64,000 nucleotides of DNA from Erodium maritimum (taxonomy: Eukaryota > Streptophyta > Magnoliopsida > Geraniales > Geraniaceae), in contig OY997590.1 in assembly GCA_963921825.1 (NCBI GenBank), forward strand, positions 41,185,039 to 41,249,038, given 5' to 3'. The position numbers and the translations under genes are program-made. Shown piece by piece: positions 1 to 11,135 of the stretch (positions are counted from its first letter, which is position 1; every line of letters starts with the position of its first letter). Below the pieces are notes generated by a model. That model made no database searches. It was not told the origin of the DNA and saw only the letters and a program-made list of their open reading frames with translations.

Positions 1-831
1 ACCAGAAAATGAAAGCTTTCTAATGGAGTACATATATGCAATATGACACTTAAGGACACGATATCTACATATTGATATTAAAATAAGGTACAATATGAAA
101 TGTTTGTGGGCATGATATAAAACCTAATATGATGCTCTTTCTAATCTTTATGGAACATATTAATTATTTCGGCTCGTAAAGAAGTTGGGTGGTCACTACG
201 TCACAAGTGCACTTAATATATCCATAATGAGTGGTAGATGTATTACCACACGTATTATACATGGACCCACAAGCTTGTATACAGTCCACTGGAATCGTGG
301 TGACCGGTCTTCTGGCCTTACCACATCATTTCTGTAATTACCAACTACATAACCCTAGCAAAACACAAACAAATATCGCCTTCAACAGGGACGAAAACCT
401 AAGTCCCCTGTTCTGATCAGAGCATTGTCGCTAATGTTACTTCGTTGTAACTTGTATGACCTGAAGGGACATGCAGCCAAAAAGTCTAAGCATCTTCTTG
501 GATCCAAAAACACCAAGCTTAGATTGGTGGTTCAGCCTCTAACGTCCCCAATTGTCTCGTCCGGGTTAGATTCCATCTCAGCACCCGGCGAGTTACCGTG
601 GACCAATGATCTACCTAATTTTACTTCATGCGGTCCAATGACAAGCCTAACCTAGTTCGGAGGTCCGTGTGATTTGTATTAATTAAAATCCATTACAAGA
701 CCCATCATGTCGCCTACACCACCACCCATTCCTCTCCTCTATTAGCTCCTCCAATCCCACCGATGTCGCTGTAACTACCAACACCTTCATCTTTTCCATC
801 CAGACCTTCACCACCTCTACCATACCTTCGT
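1..831. other. Unassigned sequence left of the first solo LTR
   Basis: No gene or recognisable element was found here. The longest open stretch (about 425-655, plus strand, 76 codons) has no motif I recognise. The last 130 bases are C-rich and pyrimidine-rich. The sequence runs directly into the TSD (827-831) of the solo LTR, so it is the pre-insertion flank of that LTR. It may or may not be continuous with the LINE that resumes at 4059. Confidence 0.5.
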
Positions 832-1603
832 TGTCACGCCCCAATTTCAGTAAAACCGAACTAGGGACGCGAACATTTAAAACAATAAAACATTTTGAAA
901 CCTTTTACATAAATCACTTTAAAATCGCCATTTGTTCATCAAAAATAATCATTTAATCATTTACAACTTAAAGGTACGTCCCAACAATTGGACAAAAAGC
1001 AAGGTACACGTCGCTAGACTCAAAGTAAACCCAAAATCCCGCTCCTAGCTCTTCAAGCTTCAGAAGCTCACCTAGTCCAACCTGCGACCGGTACCTGTAG
1101 GAAAAGCAGCTAGGGGTGAGTGTTCGCTCACCACCACGGATAACAGACTGACTACGGCATACTTAGCAGACAATGCCGGTAACACCAACAACCAACTCAA
1201 CACCGGTGATCACTATCCTCAAACTCAAGAAACTCGACTGACACCCACACACTGATACTTTCCTCAACCGACTCAACACTCGGACACGTAAAGTAGACCC
1301 GACACAACGATTGACGACCTCCTTAGAAGACACGACAGACAACCACGCAACACCCAAGATCACAAAGGATCGCACACCAAACAAGATCACAAAGGATCGC
1401 ATACCAAACAAGATCACAAAGGATCGCATTCCTGTCAACTGCTCAGTGCCGGTTGCTAACCGACTGGGCTCGAGCCTGCCCCATGCGCTTTGTCGATCCC
1501 TGTCAGGCTCTAGGCGGTCGACCTGTTGGCGATAAACCGAGCTACTTCTCTGATAGCTAGTCGGAAGGGGAGCTGCCCGTTCCATCGCCTAAAAATGCTC
1601 ACA

Positions 1604-1730
1604 ATCTGCCGAGACTCGAACACGGATCAGGCTAGCCAAAGAACGCTCGCAACCTGCCGAGACTCGAACACGGATCAGGCCAGCCAAAGAACGCCCGCAA
1701 CTTACCGAGACTCGAACTCGTAAGCCTGCC
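1604..1730. repeat. Tandem repeat of about 48 bp inside solo LTR copy 1
   Basis: About 2.5 units, each opening with CTGCCGAGACTCGAACACGG and running through GCCAGCCAAAGAACGC. The same unit appears in reverse orientation as about four units near 20005-20170 in copy 4, so the array is ancestral to the LTR family and varies in copy number. Confidence 0.8.
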
Positions 1731-1849
1731 AAAACGCAACCACTTCCCGACACGAAGTAGGGTCACTAACCTCGGGCAAACACAATCACAATCACAAGCA
1801 AAGTTCAACAAACGACAACAAGACCAGTTGAACACTCCACAGGCACTCA

Positions 1850-2235
1850 TGGCCACCCAAGACACCAACAGTAAAACACGGACTCAACCACCCCACGGGC
1901 ACTCACGGCCTCCCAAGACACACCAACAGTAACTCACGGGCTCAACAACCCCACGGGCACTCAGGCCTCCCAAGACACCCCAACAGTAACTCCCGGGCTC
2001 AACAACCTTACGGGCACTCACGGCCACCCAAAACACACCAACAGTAAAACACGGGCTCTCATGGCCGCCCAAGACACAACTGTAACACGGGCTCTCATGG
2101 CCACCCAAGACACAACAGTAACACGGGCTCTCATGGCCACCCGAGACACAACTGTAACACGGGCTCTCATGGCCAACCAAGACACAACAGTAACACAGGC
2201 TCTCATGGCCACCCAAGACACAATTTACACCAACA
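1850..2235. repeat. Tandem array of 57-bp and 36-bp units inside solo LTR copy 1
   Basis: The left part repeats units near 57 bp containing CGGGCTCAACAACC and GGCACTC. The right part (about 2050-2220) is a tighter array of about five 36-bp units starting GGGCTCTCATGGCCACCC. Open frames across this array on both strands only reflect the repeat period and are not genes. Confidence 0.8.
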
Positions 2236-2450
2236 ACCTCCGGGCATAACCAATGCCTCTAGCAGTTCTAATATCAACAGTTTCACAATCAACCTCCGGG
2301 CATGGTCATATGCCTCCAGTACTCCTAATATCGATAAGTTCACAATCAACCTCTGGGCATGGTCATATGCCTCCAGTACTCTTAATATCGATAAGTTCAC
2401 AATCAACCTCCGGGCATGGTCATATGCCTCCAGTATTCTAATATCGATAA
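2236..2450. repeat. 57-bp tandem repeat, about four units, inside solo LTR copy 1
   Basis: Units of 57 bp start CACAATCAACCTCCGGGCAT and contain CATATGCCTCCAGTACTC and ATCGATAAGTT. Neighbouring units differ by only a few bases; the first unit is more diverged. The same period, with different sequence, occurs in copy 2 (21727-22400). Confidence 0.85.
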
Positions 2451-4098
2451 GTTCACTGCTCCTACGACACTACTAAGTGTCACATGCATTTCCAAAGTTC
2501 GCTACGTTCACGTACCATGCCTTTCTAACATTCGATAAACCTACTTAACCCACGACACCCCGGTGTCACATGCAATTCTACTGTTAACTTTCCCTAGTCA
2601 GGGCCGAGATCCGGCTACTTTTCCCTACCTCTTGAAGCGTGTCAAAACCGATACTCTTACTCCGGCGAAGCTCCATAATTCCCGCTTAGCCTCCTATTTC
2701 CACGGTAGGCGACACGGTCTACAATCATTGCAATTAACACACTTTTTAAGTAAGCAGGCGAAACCCGAATTTAAAGAATTAAACGCCCAAACGCAACCCC
2801 GACAATGTCGACCACTCCCAAACTTCCCAATTACTCGACATTGTCGATAATGGACCCGGAAAAGCCCGATTCGCCCGACATGGCAAATCTGCCCGGGTTT
2901 TGGAAACGCCCTTCCGGGGCTCCGAAAATTCCCGTTTTTGTTTCTACGGTCTTAGAATAATTCAAGGGTTCCTATGCACTCGACGGAATCAATTTCCGAC
3001 TTCCGAGTAATTTAATTCGCGTTTAAAGTTTCTAAACCCGTCAATTACAACTTTCACATTTTAATTCCAAATTTCGATCCGGGTGTGGATTAACGACTTA
3101 GAGAACGTCCTAAACCACCAGAACACGAAAACCCGATACCCGGGCATGTGGGCCCCACATGGCCATAATGGGAAAATTCCCTTTTCTCCCCAAAACGTTC
3201 CTAACGAACTCCAAACCTCAACCATTCATCTTTAAACCAATCTTAAACAAAACCCAACCTTAATCAACACATTTAAACTCAAACCCTAAAGTTCAAATGT
3301 TCCAAAACGAAAATCGATTAGGTGCTCACCGTAGGGAATGACAACGGGATGACGAATCTTCAATCATTGAGTCGATCGGTCGGTCGGATCGTTGGGAAAT
3401 CACCAAAATCTCCCATTTTATTTCTTTTTCTCTTCTTCCCTTTCTCTCTCTTCTTTCTCTCTCCATTTCTCTATTTTTTGCTGAATTGCCGTGTATCACC
3501 AATTCATCCCCCTTTTGTTTTGTTTTAAAAATCAAAACTAATACTTAATTACAAAACTAACACTTAAAAGTAGTCTTCTCTTGTCTTGTCCAACAAATCT
3601 AACACCACCACATTGGTGACATGTGGCAAGTGGGTCCCACACCTTTTTGAAAAATATCTTATAGATATTTTCCAATCAGATTCGCGAAATTCGGCCGTTT
3701 CGGGCCCCGAACATGCACTTTTTCCAATAAATTACAAAACTTCACGGGCCACAAGGAAACGGCTCAATTAAGACCGCTACGATGACGGCTAAGCTTTTTG
3801 GATCCAAAACAGTCCTCGAATGGACCAAAACGTCACTCGGTTGACTTTTCCAACGAAAAGTCAACATTTTCCAAATTGGTCAGAAAGTTGCCCTGAGTCC
3901 CCCGGAACTAACTTTGGTCGATATCGGGGTCAACTTAAGTCCGGTATGACCCTCGGGGTCAATTTTAGGTTCAATTAAGTGTTTGTCTTAAAATTTTTAA
4001 ATTTTCCTGTTTTTCGCAGATTTGACTAGCGTTGACCGTGAGTGGTTATTACATTCGTCTCCTCTAAAGGTTGAGCACATATCTTGTTGTAACAAGAT

Positions 4099-4681
4099 AT
4101 GTCTGATACAGATGGGACTGGGTTGGGAAAGCAAGTACAAAAGGAGATTTTGGTTTCTACCCACATTAATAAGGAAGGGACTCCTAAACCCTCTTTCACT
4201 GTGTTGGGGCCCCTATTTCAGACTCCATGTCAAGACACACAAGTTTTGGAGGGAAGGATTAATTCAAAACCCTCTACAGTAAACAAGGCTTTAACAAAGT
4301 CCTTGGTTGATTTGAATTCTAGTAAACCACAAGTGTTTAAAGGGGATACCACTGTAGCTTATAACACCAGATCAAGAACAAAGGTATTGAAGCCAGTGGT
4401 TGCATCTACCCTTCATGCTAGTTGCAAAAAAAGGAACAACAAGTTTTAAGAGGGGAGGGGCTGGATCTTGGGAGTTTTACAAAGCTTTGGTCCTGGAAGC
4501 TTTTATAGAAGATGATTTAGTTGCAGCTCAATTTGATAACTTGGAGAATGAGATCAACCAGACTGTGGAATTAGAAACAAACTCAGAAGATGATTATTGT
4601 GACCTAGAAGAGTTGGAAGAAGGGGAGGCAGTGGAGAACACCTGCACCTCTTTGCCCACCATTAGACTCTCCTCTCCATGA
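4099..4681 (+). pseudogene. LINE1 ORF1 C-terminal remnant, frameshifted
   Basis: Two overlapping frames together make the end of ORF1. The first (to about 4430) contains the basic motif YNTRSRTK, the counterpart of YETRSKLK in LINE2 and LINE3. The frame changes at an A-run near 4426-4433. The second frame has the acidic tail typical of this ORF1 (rich in E and D) and ends with TGA at 4679-4681. That TGA overlaps the ORF2 start codon (ATGA at 4678-4681), suggesting translational coupling. ORF1 of this clade binds RNA and acts in the retrotransposition particle. The RRM and the following domain are missing here. Confidence 0.75.
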
Positions 4682-7600
4682 GAATCCTCTCATGGAACAT
4701 GAGGGGAGCCTCCTCAAAACAAAAGAGGAGGGCTTTGAGGAATGTGTGTGTCAAAAATCAGTTAGTAATGGTTTTAATTCAGGAATCAAAATTGTCTGAT
4801 ATTCCTTGGTATTTTAATAATGAGTGTGGATTCTCTAAGGCTTGGGAAGCTCTTTTCATTCCTGCTGATGGTAATTCAGGTGGTGTGATCACCTTGTGTA
4901 ATAAAGATCAATGTCAGGTTCATACTTCTCTGGTGGATGACCATGCTATTTATTGGTCTGGTTTCTTTACATCTGAGGAAGCTCAGGTCACTGTGATCAA
5001 TGTTTATGCCCCTTGCTCTGTGTCTGCCAGGAGAACACTTTGGGAAGATATTATCAACAAAGCCTCAACTTTCCCAACCCCACTGGTGATAGCAGGGGAT
5101 TTTAATGCAATTTTAGACCCTTTTGAAAAAATTGGTTCCAACTTTTCCTCCTCCAGCATCAGAGACTTCCAGCTTTCATGGCTCTCCAACCTACAAACTC
5201 TGGAGGTCTACTCAAGGCCAAGTTGGTACAAAAACTGAAAATTCAAGCTAAAATGTGGAGCCAGAAAGCCAGGCAGTTATGGTCCAAGGAAGGTGACAGA
5301 TGCACAAAGTTTTTTCACCTCATTGCCAATTTTAATGGGGCTAGAAAAAGAATTTCTCAGATTATGATGAATGGGGTTTCCTATTCTTCTCCAGTTCAGA
5401 TAAAATTATTGGCAAAGACTCATTTCCAAGAGAGATTCATGGAGACCAATTCTGTCTGTATTGATATCTCCTCTTTACCTTTCAACTCTCTCTCCTTAAT
5501 GCAAGCTCAAGGCTTGGAGATAGCTTTCAGTGAACTTGAGGTTTGGAATGCTATAAAAGCTTGCAATGGAAATAAAGCCCCTGGTCCTGATGGTTTTACA
5601 ATGAGGTTCCATCAAAAGTGTTGGTCATTCACAAAGCCAGAGATCATGGCTTGTGTGGATCATTTTTTCCTTGAGGGAAATCTTGGCAAAGGCTTGAACT
5701 CATCTTTTATCACCTTAATTCCTAAATCTGATTCCCCTCAGTCCTTTGAGGATTATAGACCTATCAGCCTCATCAGTAGTGTGTATAAAATCATTTCCAA
5801 GTTGCTGGCTTTGAGACTAAAGACTGTGATGAATTGCTTGGTTAATGATGTCCAAACAGGCTTCATTTTTGGAAGACAAATCCTTGATGGGATCCTCATT
5901 GCTTCTGAACTTCTCCATTCTATCAAGAGATCATCTCAAGAGGTTATCATTTTCAAAGTGTATTTTGAAAAGGCCTATGACCATATCAATTGGGAGGCTC
6001 TTCTGAATATCTTGAGGTCCATGGGTTTTGGACAGCTATGGACTTCTTGGATGAATATTTGTATGAGGGCTTGGTCTTCTGTATTAATCAATGGGTCTCC
6101 AAGTGAAGATTTCCCACTCCTCAGAGGGCTTAGGCAGGGATGTTCTTTGTCTCCCTTATTGTTTGCTCTATTAGCTGAAAGTTTTCATCAATTGATGGCC
6201 AAGGGTGTTCAGAACAATTTGTTTGCAGGAGTCAAATGCAACAACCAGGGTCCTGAGATCTCTCATCTGCAATTTGCAGATGATACCCTAATCTTTATAG
6301 AGGCAGGCATCCAACAATCCATCAACCTCAAACACACCCTCAATTGTCTACAAAAGGCAACTGGCTTGAAAATTAATTTCTCCAAATCCAAGGTACTTGT
6401 ATTAAATCCTTCAACTATATCTGATCTCCAGATTACTCAGATTTTGGGTTGCTCCTCCATGTCTCTTCCTTTTGAATATATGGGCTTCCAATTGGGTTCT
6501 AATCCAAGGAGAAAAAAGACTTGGCTCCCTGTCATCAATAAATTCAAAAAGAAGCTGAACTTATGGGAAGCTAGAGCAGGTCTTTTGGTGGCAGAATAAC
6601 ATTGATCAAATCATCTCTGAGTTACTTGCCTTTATATTACATGTCTCTGTATAAGGCTCCTAAAGGTGTCATTAAAGAAATGGAAAAGTGGCAGAGGAGG
6701 TTCCTTTGGAATGGCACTATCAACAAAAGGGTCCTGCACAAGATTAACTGGAATCAAATCTGTAGGCCTAAAACAGTTGGGGGTTTGGGAATCAAAAATT
6801 TACATATTATGAATAAGGCTCTCTTAGCAAGATGGTGGTGGAGATTTTCCCTTGAGAATGATTCTCTGTGGAAAAAGCTTCTTTGTGCCAAATTTGGTTG
6901 GGAATCCAATGCCTGGAATCTTTCAAATTTCTTGTTGTTGAATGGTCAGAGTTTTATCAGTCACATTGAATCACTCTTGTTGTGTCCTAAATTCTCTCAA
7001 GCAGTAGGGGCTGTTGGGATTCATTGGAAGATTAACTCTGGAGATAGAGTGCAGTTCTGGGAAGATAAATGGTTATTCTCTTACCCATTAAAATACCAAT
7101 TCAGCAGGCTTTATCACTTGAGCACACAGAAGTCATGTTTGGTGTCTAATTTTTGGATCAATGGTGACTGGATTTTAACTTTCAGAAGAGATCTAAGGGG
7201 TTGGGAATGGGATCAGTTCCATCTACTATGTGATGCTATTAATCTCTTATCTTTGTCTGGGGGTTGTGACTTACCAACCTGGGTGCCAGAACAAAGAGGG
7301 TTCTCTGTTCATAAAATGTATGAGTTGCTAGATGTAGCTTGGGACACCTCTCTTGATTAGCCCTCATTGCTTTGGGCTCCTATTTTGCCTCCAAAAGTGG
7401 CAGCATTTGCCTGGTTATTATGTATGCAAGGTGTTCCCACTAAGTGCTTTTTACTTGCTAGAGGGTTGTACAATGGAGGTATATGGTGTGCAATGTGTAA
7501 TGAGGAGCCAGAGGAGCAGGATCACTTGTTCTTAGGCTGTAGACTTTCCTCTGAGGTGTGGTATTTGTGCTTAGATTGGTGGGGGATCTCAGCTGTTGTA

Positions 7601-7879
7601 TCTGGGACCATTATGAGCTGGTTTTTATCTTGGGTACATTTGGGACCTAGGAAGGCAAGGAAACACTGGGCCATGCTCTCTTCTTTGATCATTTGGTGGC
7701 TGTGGATTAACAGAAATCATTTTTCCTTCCACAATAGGCCTCAATCAGCCAATGCCATATTTTTACAAATTCAAAATGACTCCTACCAGTTACTTTGGGC
7801 AAAATTCAAGGAGGGTCACTCCTTTACCTTCCTATCCTGGGTCAGTGCTCCTTGGTCTTGCTCTCCTTTCAAGGCTTGA
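4678..7879 (+). pseudogene. LINE1 ORF2 (endonuclease, reverse transcriptase, zf-RVT), disrupted
   Basis: It opens with the apurinic/apyrimidinic-type endonuclease signature SWNMRG and keeps IQESKL, INVYAPC and GDFNAIL. At about 5165-5230 the endonuclease reading jumps directly to the pre-RT linker (KMWSQKARQLWSKEGD), which shows an internal deletion of the second half of the endonuclease. The RT region has APGPDGF, LNSSFITLIPK, GLRQGCSLSPL and QFADDTLIF, but the first catalytic motif reads VYFEKAYD instead of ADFEKAFD, so its leading aspartate-containing stretch is altered. A frameshift lies near 6577, and an in-frame TAG at 7358-7360 precedes the zf-RVT cysteine/histidine region (CAMCNEEPEEQDHLFLGC). 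It cannot encode active enzyme. Confidence 0.85.
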
Positions 7880-8670
7880 GGGGGTTTAAGTCCTGGTTCT
7901 GCAACATTTTTTCCTCCCTTTTGGTTATTTTGGTGTTTGGGCTTGGGGTATGGGTAGGAGGGTGGGTGGTGAGGTTTCTTCTGGTAAGGTTGGTGAGGTT
8001 TGACTTGGGGTTGGGATTTTCTACCTTTGTGTGTGGGACTGCTTCACTTAGTATTGTGAGAGGGTAGAACCTTTTTAGTTTTGAGGGTTACTCTTGGTTT
8101 GTTTTGTTTCAGGTTCTCCTATTGGTAGCTTGCTCCCAGTGAAGTGAATTGGCTCTTTTCTTGTTATCTGATGCCTTCAGCATCTCCACAGTTTGAAGCT
8201 TTGGTTTCTTTTCTACAGCAGCTCCATTACTTCTTCTGCAGTATTGTTTTTGGGGTGTTATAGTCCTATTGTGCTTTATTTTGTTTTAGGCTATCCTTAG
8301 GACTTTATTGTTATTTAAGGGTAGTAATTTGTAAGGCTCTGTCAGTAGGTCTTTGCTGGTGGGGCAAGAATCGGTTTTGGCCTGCTGGTGTGTTTTTGGC
8401 TGATCTGTTTCATTTCGGCTGTAGTTAATGGTCTGTATCAGGTTTGTATGGGTAGGTTTTTGTTACGTTTCGATTACTTGCGGGTCAAGTAATTGGTGTT
8501 GGGTTGATTTGTACGGTTGTTGTTTCGATTACTTGCGGGACAAGTAATTGGTGTTGGGTTGATTTGTTGGGATGAATTACTCTCGTCCATCGTTTGTAAC
8601 ACAGTTTGGAGGGCTTGCCCTTGGCCCAATCTTCATTTCCGAAGATCGGGTTAATAAAATTCAAAATTGC
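7880..8670 (+). other. LINE1 3' UTR
   Basis: Non-coding, GT-rich sequence between the ORF2 stop and the poly(A). It contains a near-perfect duplication of CGATTACTTGCGGG(T/A)CAAGTAATTGGTGTTGGG at about 8469-8560. The GT-rich start (GGGTAGGAGGGTGGGTGG) resembles the 3' UTR starts of LINE2 and LINE3. Confidence 0.7.
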
Positions 8671-8685
8671 TGATAAAAAAAAAAA

Positions 8686-9158
8686 CAAAAACAAGCTCAC
8701 ATAACCAAAGATATCTCCTAGTGTAATCATGGTAAAACAATTTATTTTTTGAAGCCATTGTTAAGCAATTGATAAAGTAACTGAAAGCCATTGTAGAAAA
8801 AATTTGTTTGTTTATGTTATGTTACCTTTTCTATTACGCCAATAAAAACAAGAGGAAATTACACAACATATTGGCCTATTTTACAGACAAAATAAGATAG
8901 CATATAGCCATATTTTTCATACTAAATAAAATACCATATAAACCTATTCTACATAGTTGAAACAGTTTACAACGCTTATTTCATAGTAATTGATTTTCAG
9001 CCTAAGCATGTTGATGATGTGCAGGATATTCTATAAAGCTTCTTATTTCATCTGTTTATTAAAATTTATGCACATCATCAAATACATCGGTTGATAACTA
9101 ACTTTCAAAAATCTCATCATCAAGAGGATACTAGAAGAATATGTCATTTTTGTCATAG
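8686..9158. other. Unassigned AT-rich sequence
   Basis: No open frame or terminal repeat was recognised. About 8870-8990 is loosely similar to about 17370-17450 (shared words AAAATAAGATA, TATAAACCTATT and AGTTGAAAC), so it may hold an old dispersed repeat. Confidence 0.4.
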
Positions 9159-9167
9159 AATAGGAAA

Positions 9168-9565
9168 GGGATAACTCCGAATCCAAACGGTGTTGGAAAG
9201 GTGTATTTCACGTCCTAACTGTGACTCATCTTTTGTTACATGTCCTATACCAAAGGTCACTTTTTGTCACATGTCCTATACAAAAGGTGGGTTTTTTTTG
9301 ACAAAACATGAAAAATGACACCAAAAAAAGTGTTTTTTTGGTAAATTTATACCACATACCTCTTGTAATGCACTGATAAACGCAAATTATACAAAAATTA
9401 AGAGGAAAAACCATCAAATGCGAACGTTATACCACTTTTTTTGGTGTCATTTGTCATGTTTTGTAAAATGACACCACCTTTGGTATAGGACGTGTGACAA
9501 AAGGTGAGTCACAGTTAGGACGTGAAATACACCTTTCCCACACCGTTTGGATTCGGAGTTATCCC
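9168..9565. mobile_element. MITE A, GGG-terminal family, long TIRs, 9-bp TSD
   Basis: 398-bp inverted-repeat element. The left end GGGATAACTCCGAATCCAAA is matched by its reverse complement at the right end, and the near-identical arms run about 90 bp and continue more loosely toward the middle. It is flanked by AATAGGAAA (9159-9167) and AATAGGATA (9566-9574), 8 of 9 matching. Long TIRs and a 9-bp TSD point to the Mutator superfamily. There is no coding capacity, so mobility would depend on a transposase supplied elsewhere. Confidence 0.85.
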
Positions 9566-9639
9566 AATAGGATATTCGAAGAATAAAAGTTGATTGGAGA
9601 AGAAGATAATTGAGAAATTGTGAGTAATAGGAAGAAACC

Positions 9640-9773
9640 ATTTATATTGTGCAAGTATCAAAGAACATGTAGAGCTGATATTAAAACTTGTGTTTGAATA
9701 ATGACTATGGGATAGGAAAGGAAGATTATTCAAGTATCGAAGGACACGTGTAGGGACGATATTAAAACATGTG
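9640..9773. repeat. Left part of a three-unit ~80-bp tandem repeat, split by an LTR insertion
   Basis: Units contain CAAGTATCGAAGGACA and GAATAATGACTATGGGATAG at a spacing of 79-81 bp. The second unit is interrupted by the LTR element at 9774-17201 and resumes at 17202. Joining 9773 to 17207 restores the period, which confirms the insertion boundaries independently of the TSD. Confidence 0.8.
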
Positions 9774-10363
9774 TGATGAGCGTAAATTTGTCCTAGTTAA
9801 TATGACCATTTTTCTCAACATTTTTACCTTATGAATTATTTATTTTGTGTTTTAACATTTAGTAATAATTGGGTCAAAGCTTCATAATTGTCCATATTTT
9901 TCATTGCTTCATAATATTTTCAATATTGGTATCATTTTCTAGGCCTTTGAAAAATATATATATTGGTGAAAGAGAGAAACCAATCGGAGCGTAAACGGAG
10001 TGCTTATGAGCGAAATAATGGAAAAAGAAATCAAAGAATGGAGGAGCCAACCAACTAGCGACACATGGCGCTGACCAGGTCAGCTAACCACAAGATTCGG
10101 TGCCGCTGCGCCGCATCAGGGACCATGCACCCGCATGCTGCACCCCATCGATGGTATTGACTGGGCCTATTGACCTCTCCCTACCGTGGATCTTCCAGGT
10201 TGCACCGTCCATTTTCTACGCGCACCCATTCCCGGTTAGAGTCAACAACTTGTGTTCTTTTTCAATAGGGACGCGATTTCAAAAACAAGACATACATCAT
10301 TTTTTTCTAGAACAGAACCGATATATACGAGAGACACGCGATAGAGGATGAGATAACTTCGAC

Positions 10364-10506
10364 TGGCCATCTGATCTTGAGTCAAGCTTTTCCTGGTCAT
10401 CTGATTTTTTTCATTTTAGTGTACAAGTCTCAGGCTTGCAATCTTGTTTGCCCAATCCCTGCTTCAGCGATTCAATAAAACCGTTATGTTTGCTGATAAA
10501 AAAACA
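10364..10506 (+). mobile_element. Very short 5'-truncated LINE 3' end (or LINE-dependent SINE)
   Basis: About 140 bp ending GTTTGCTGATAAAAAAA, the same 3' terminus as the LINEs in this window. It is flanked by AACTTCGAC at 10355-10363 and 10507-10515 (9 of 9). No Pol III A or B box was recognised, so a truncated LINE copy is favoured over a SINE. It lies inside the Tat-like solo LTR and is therefore younger than it. Confidence 0.55.
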
Positions 10507-11135
10507 AACTTCGACCAACCGGATCTCTGTGCTCCAAAAAACATTCGGTGAACTCCATTTATCAGCGTGAAGCTGAGACTTTCCTCTACACACTTCATCC
10601 ATTTGTTTCGGATTTTTGGTCTTCTAAAGACAAGAAAGGCTAAAAACCTATTCGGGTTTAAGGTCTTTTTGGGGTTTTTAAGCGATTTTGAGCAATTCTT
10701 TGTGGATTTAAGCTAGAGATCGTCATTTCTAGCACGGGTTTCACTTCTTATCATCATTGCTTAAGCTCAATGTCGATTTCAAACTTTGATTTTGTGGATT
10801 TTTGCTCTATGGCTAGTGAGTAGTCACTCCTAGCCATGGATGTCGTTGTAAATACATATTCATTTTATTAAATACATGAGTTTATTCATTTGTGGTGTTA
10901 GATGATGATTTTTGAGAGATTGGGTTTGATACTCATTTGTGTTCGTTACCTGATTTAATTTATTTTGGTTGGTTTATGAATTTAGATTGAATCACAGGTA
11001 AATTAAATCAAGGAAAGTGGTTGTGATATTATTTTCATGCTAAAATTAAGAGTTTGGGTATGAATTTAATTAGGAGTATTTTCGATCTCTTGAACGAATA
11101 TCAAGTGCTAGATTTATATTATCGTAGCAATTGTT

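Larger units (their letters stand above)
832..4053 (-). mobile_element. Solo LTR, copy 1 of a long-LTR family (3.2 kb)
   Basis: The element begins TGTCACGCCCC and ends in ACA. It is flanked by a perfect 5-bp direct repeat TTCGT at 827-831 and 4054-4058, as expected for an LTR retrotransposon integrase product. No gag, pol or primer-binding site is present, so this is a single LTR left by recombination between two LTRs. Related copies lie at 14110-16712, 17691-20776 and 20835-24046. The strand is inferred: the end reading TGTAAT/TGTAAG is the more variable between copies and so is taken as U3. Lengths of 2.6-3.2 kb suit Ty3/gypsy Tekay-type chromoviruses, but that assignment is inference. Internal tandem arrays lie at 1604-1730, 1850-2235 and 2236-2450. 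Confidence 0.85.
4059..8685 (+). mobile_element. LINE1: decayed L1-type LINE (RRM/BNR-like clade)
   Basis: A non-LTR retrotransposon holding the ORF1 C-terminus, an endonuclease/reverse-transcriptase ORF2, a long 3' UTR (7880-8670) and a poly(A) tail at 8671-8685. The 3' end reads TTGCTGATAAAAAA, matching the ends of the other three LINEs here (TTTGC/GATA followed by A). The 5' boundary is unclear: recognisable ORF1 sequence starts just right of the solo LTR TSD and no convincing TSD for the LINE was found. It is probably 5'-truncated, or cut by the LTR at 832-4053. The ORFs are broken. Confidence 0.85.

Noticed and set aside
1850..2450. Possible CRISPR-like array of short repeats
   Set aside because: Units are contiguous with no unique spacers, lie within an LTR and are in a plant genome.
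10100..10351. 83-codon plus-strand frame
   Set aside because: It lies inside the Tat-like LTR with no recognisable motif; likely chance.
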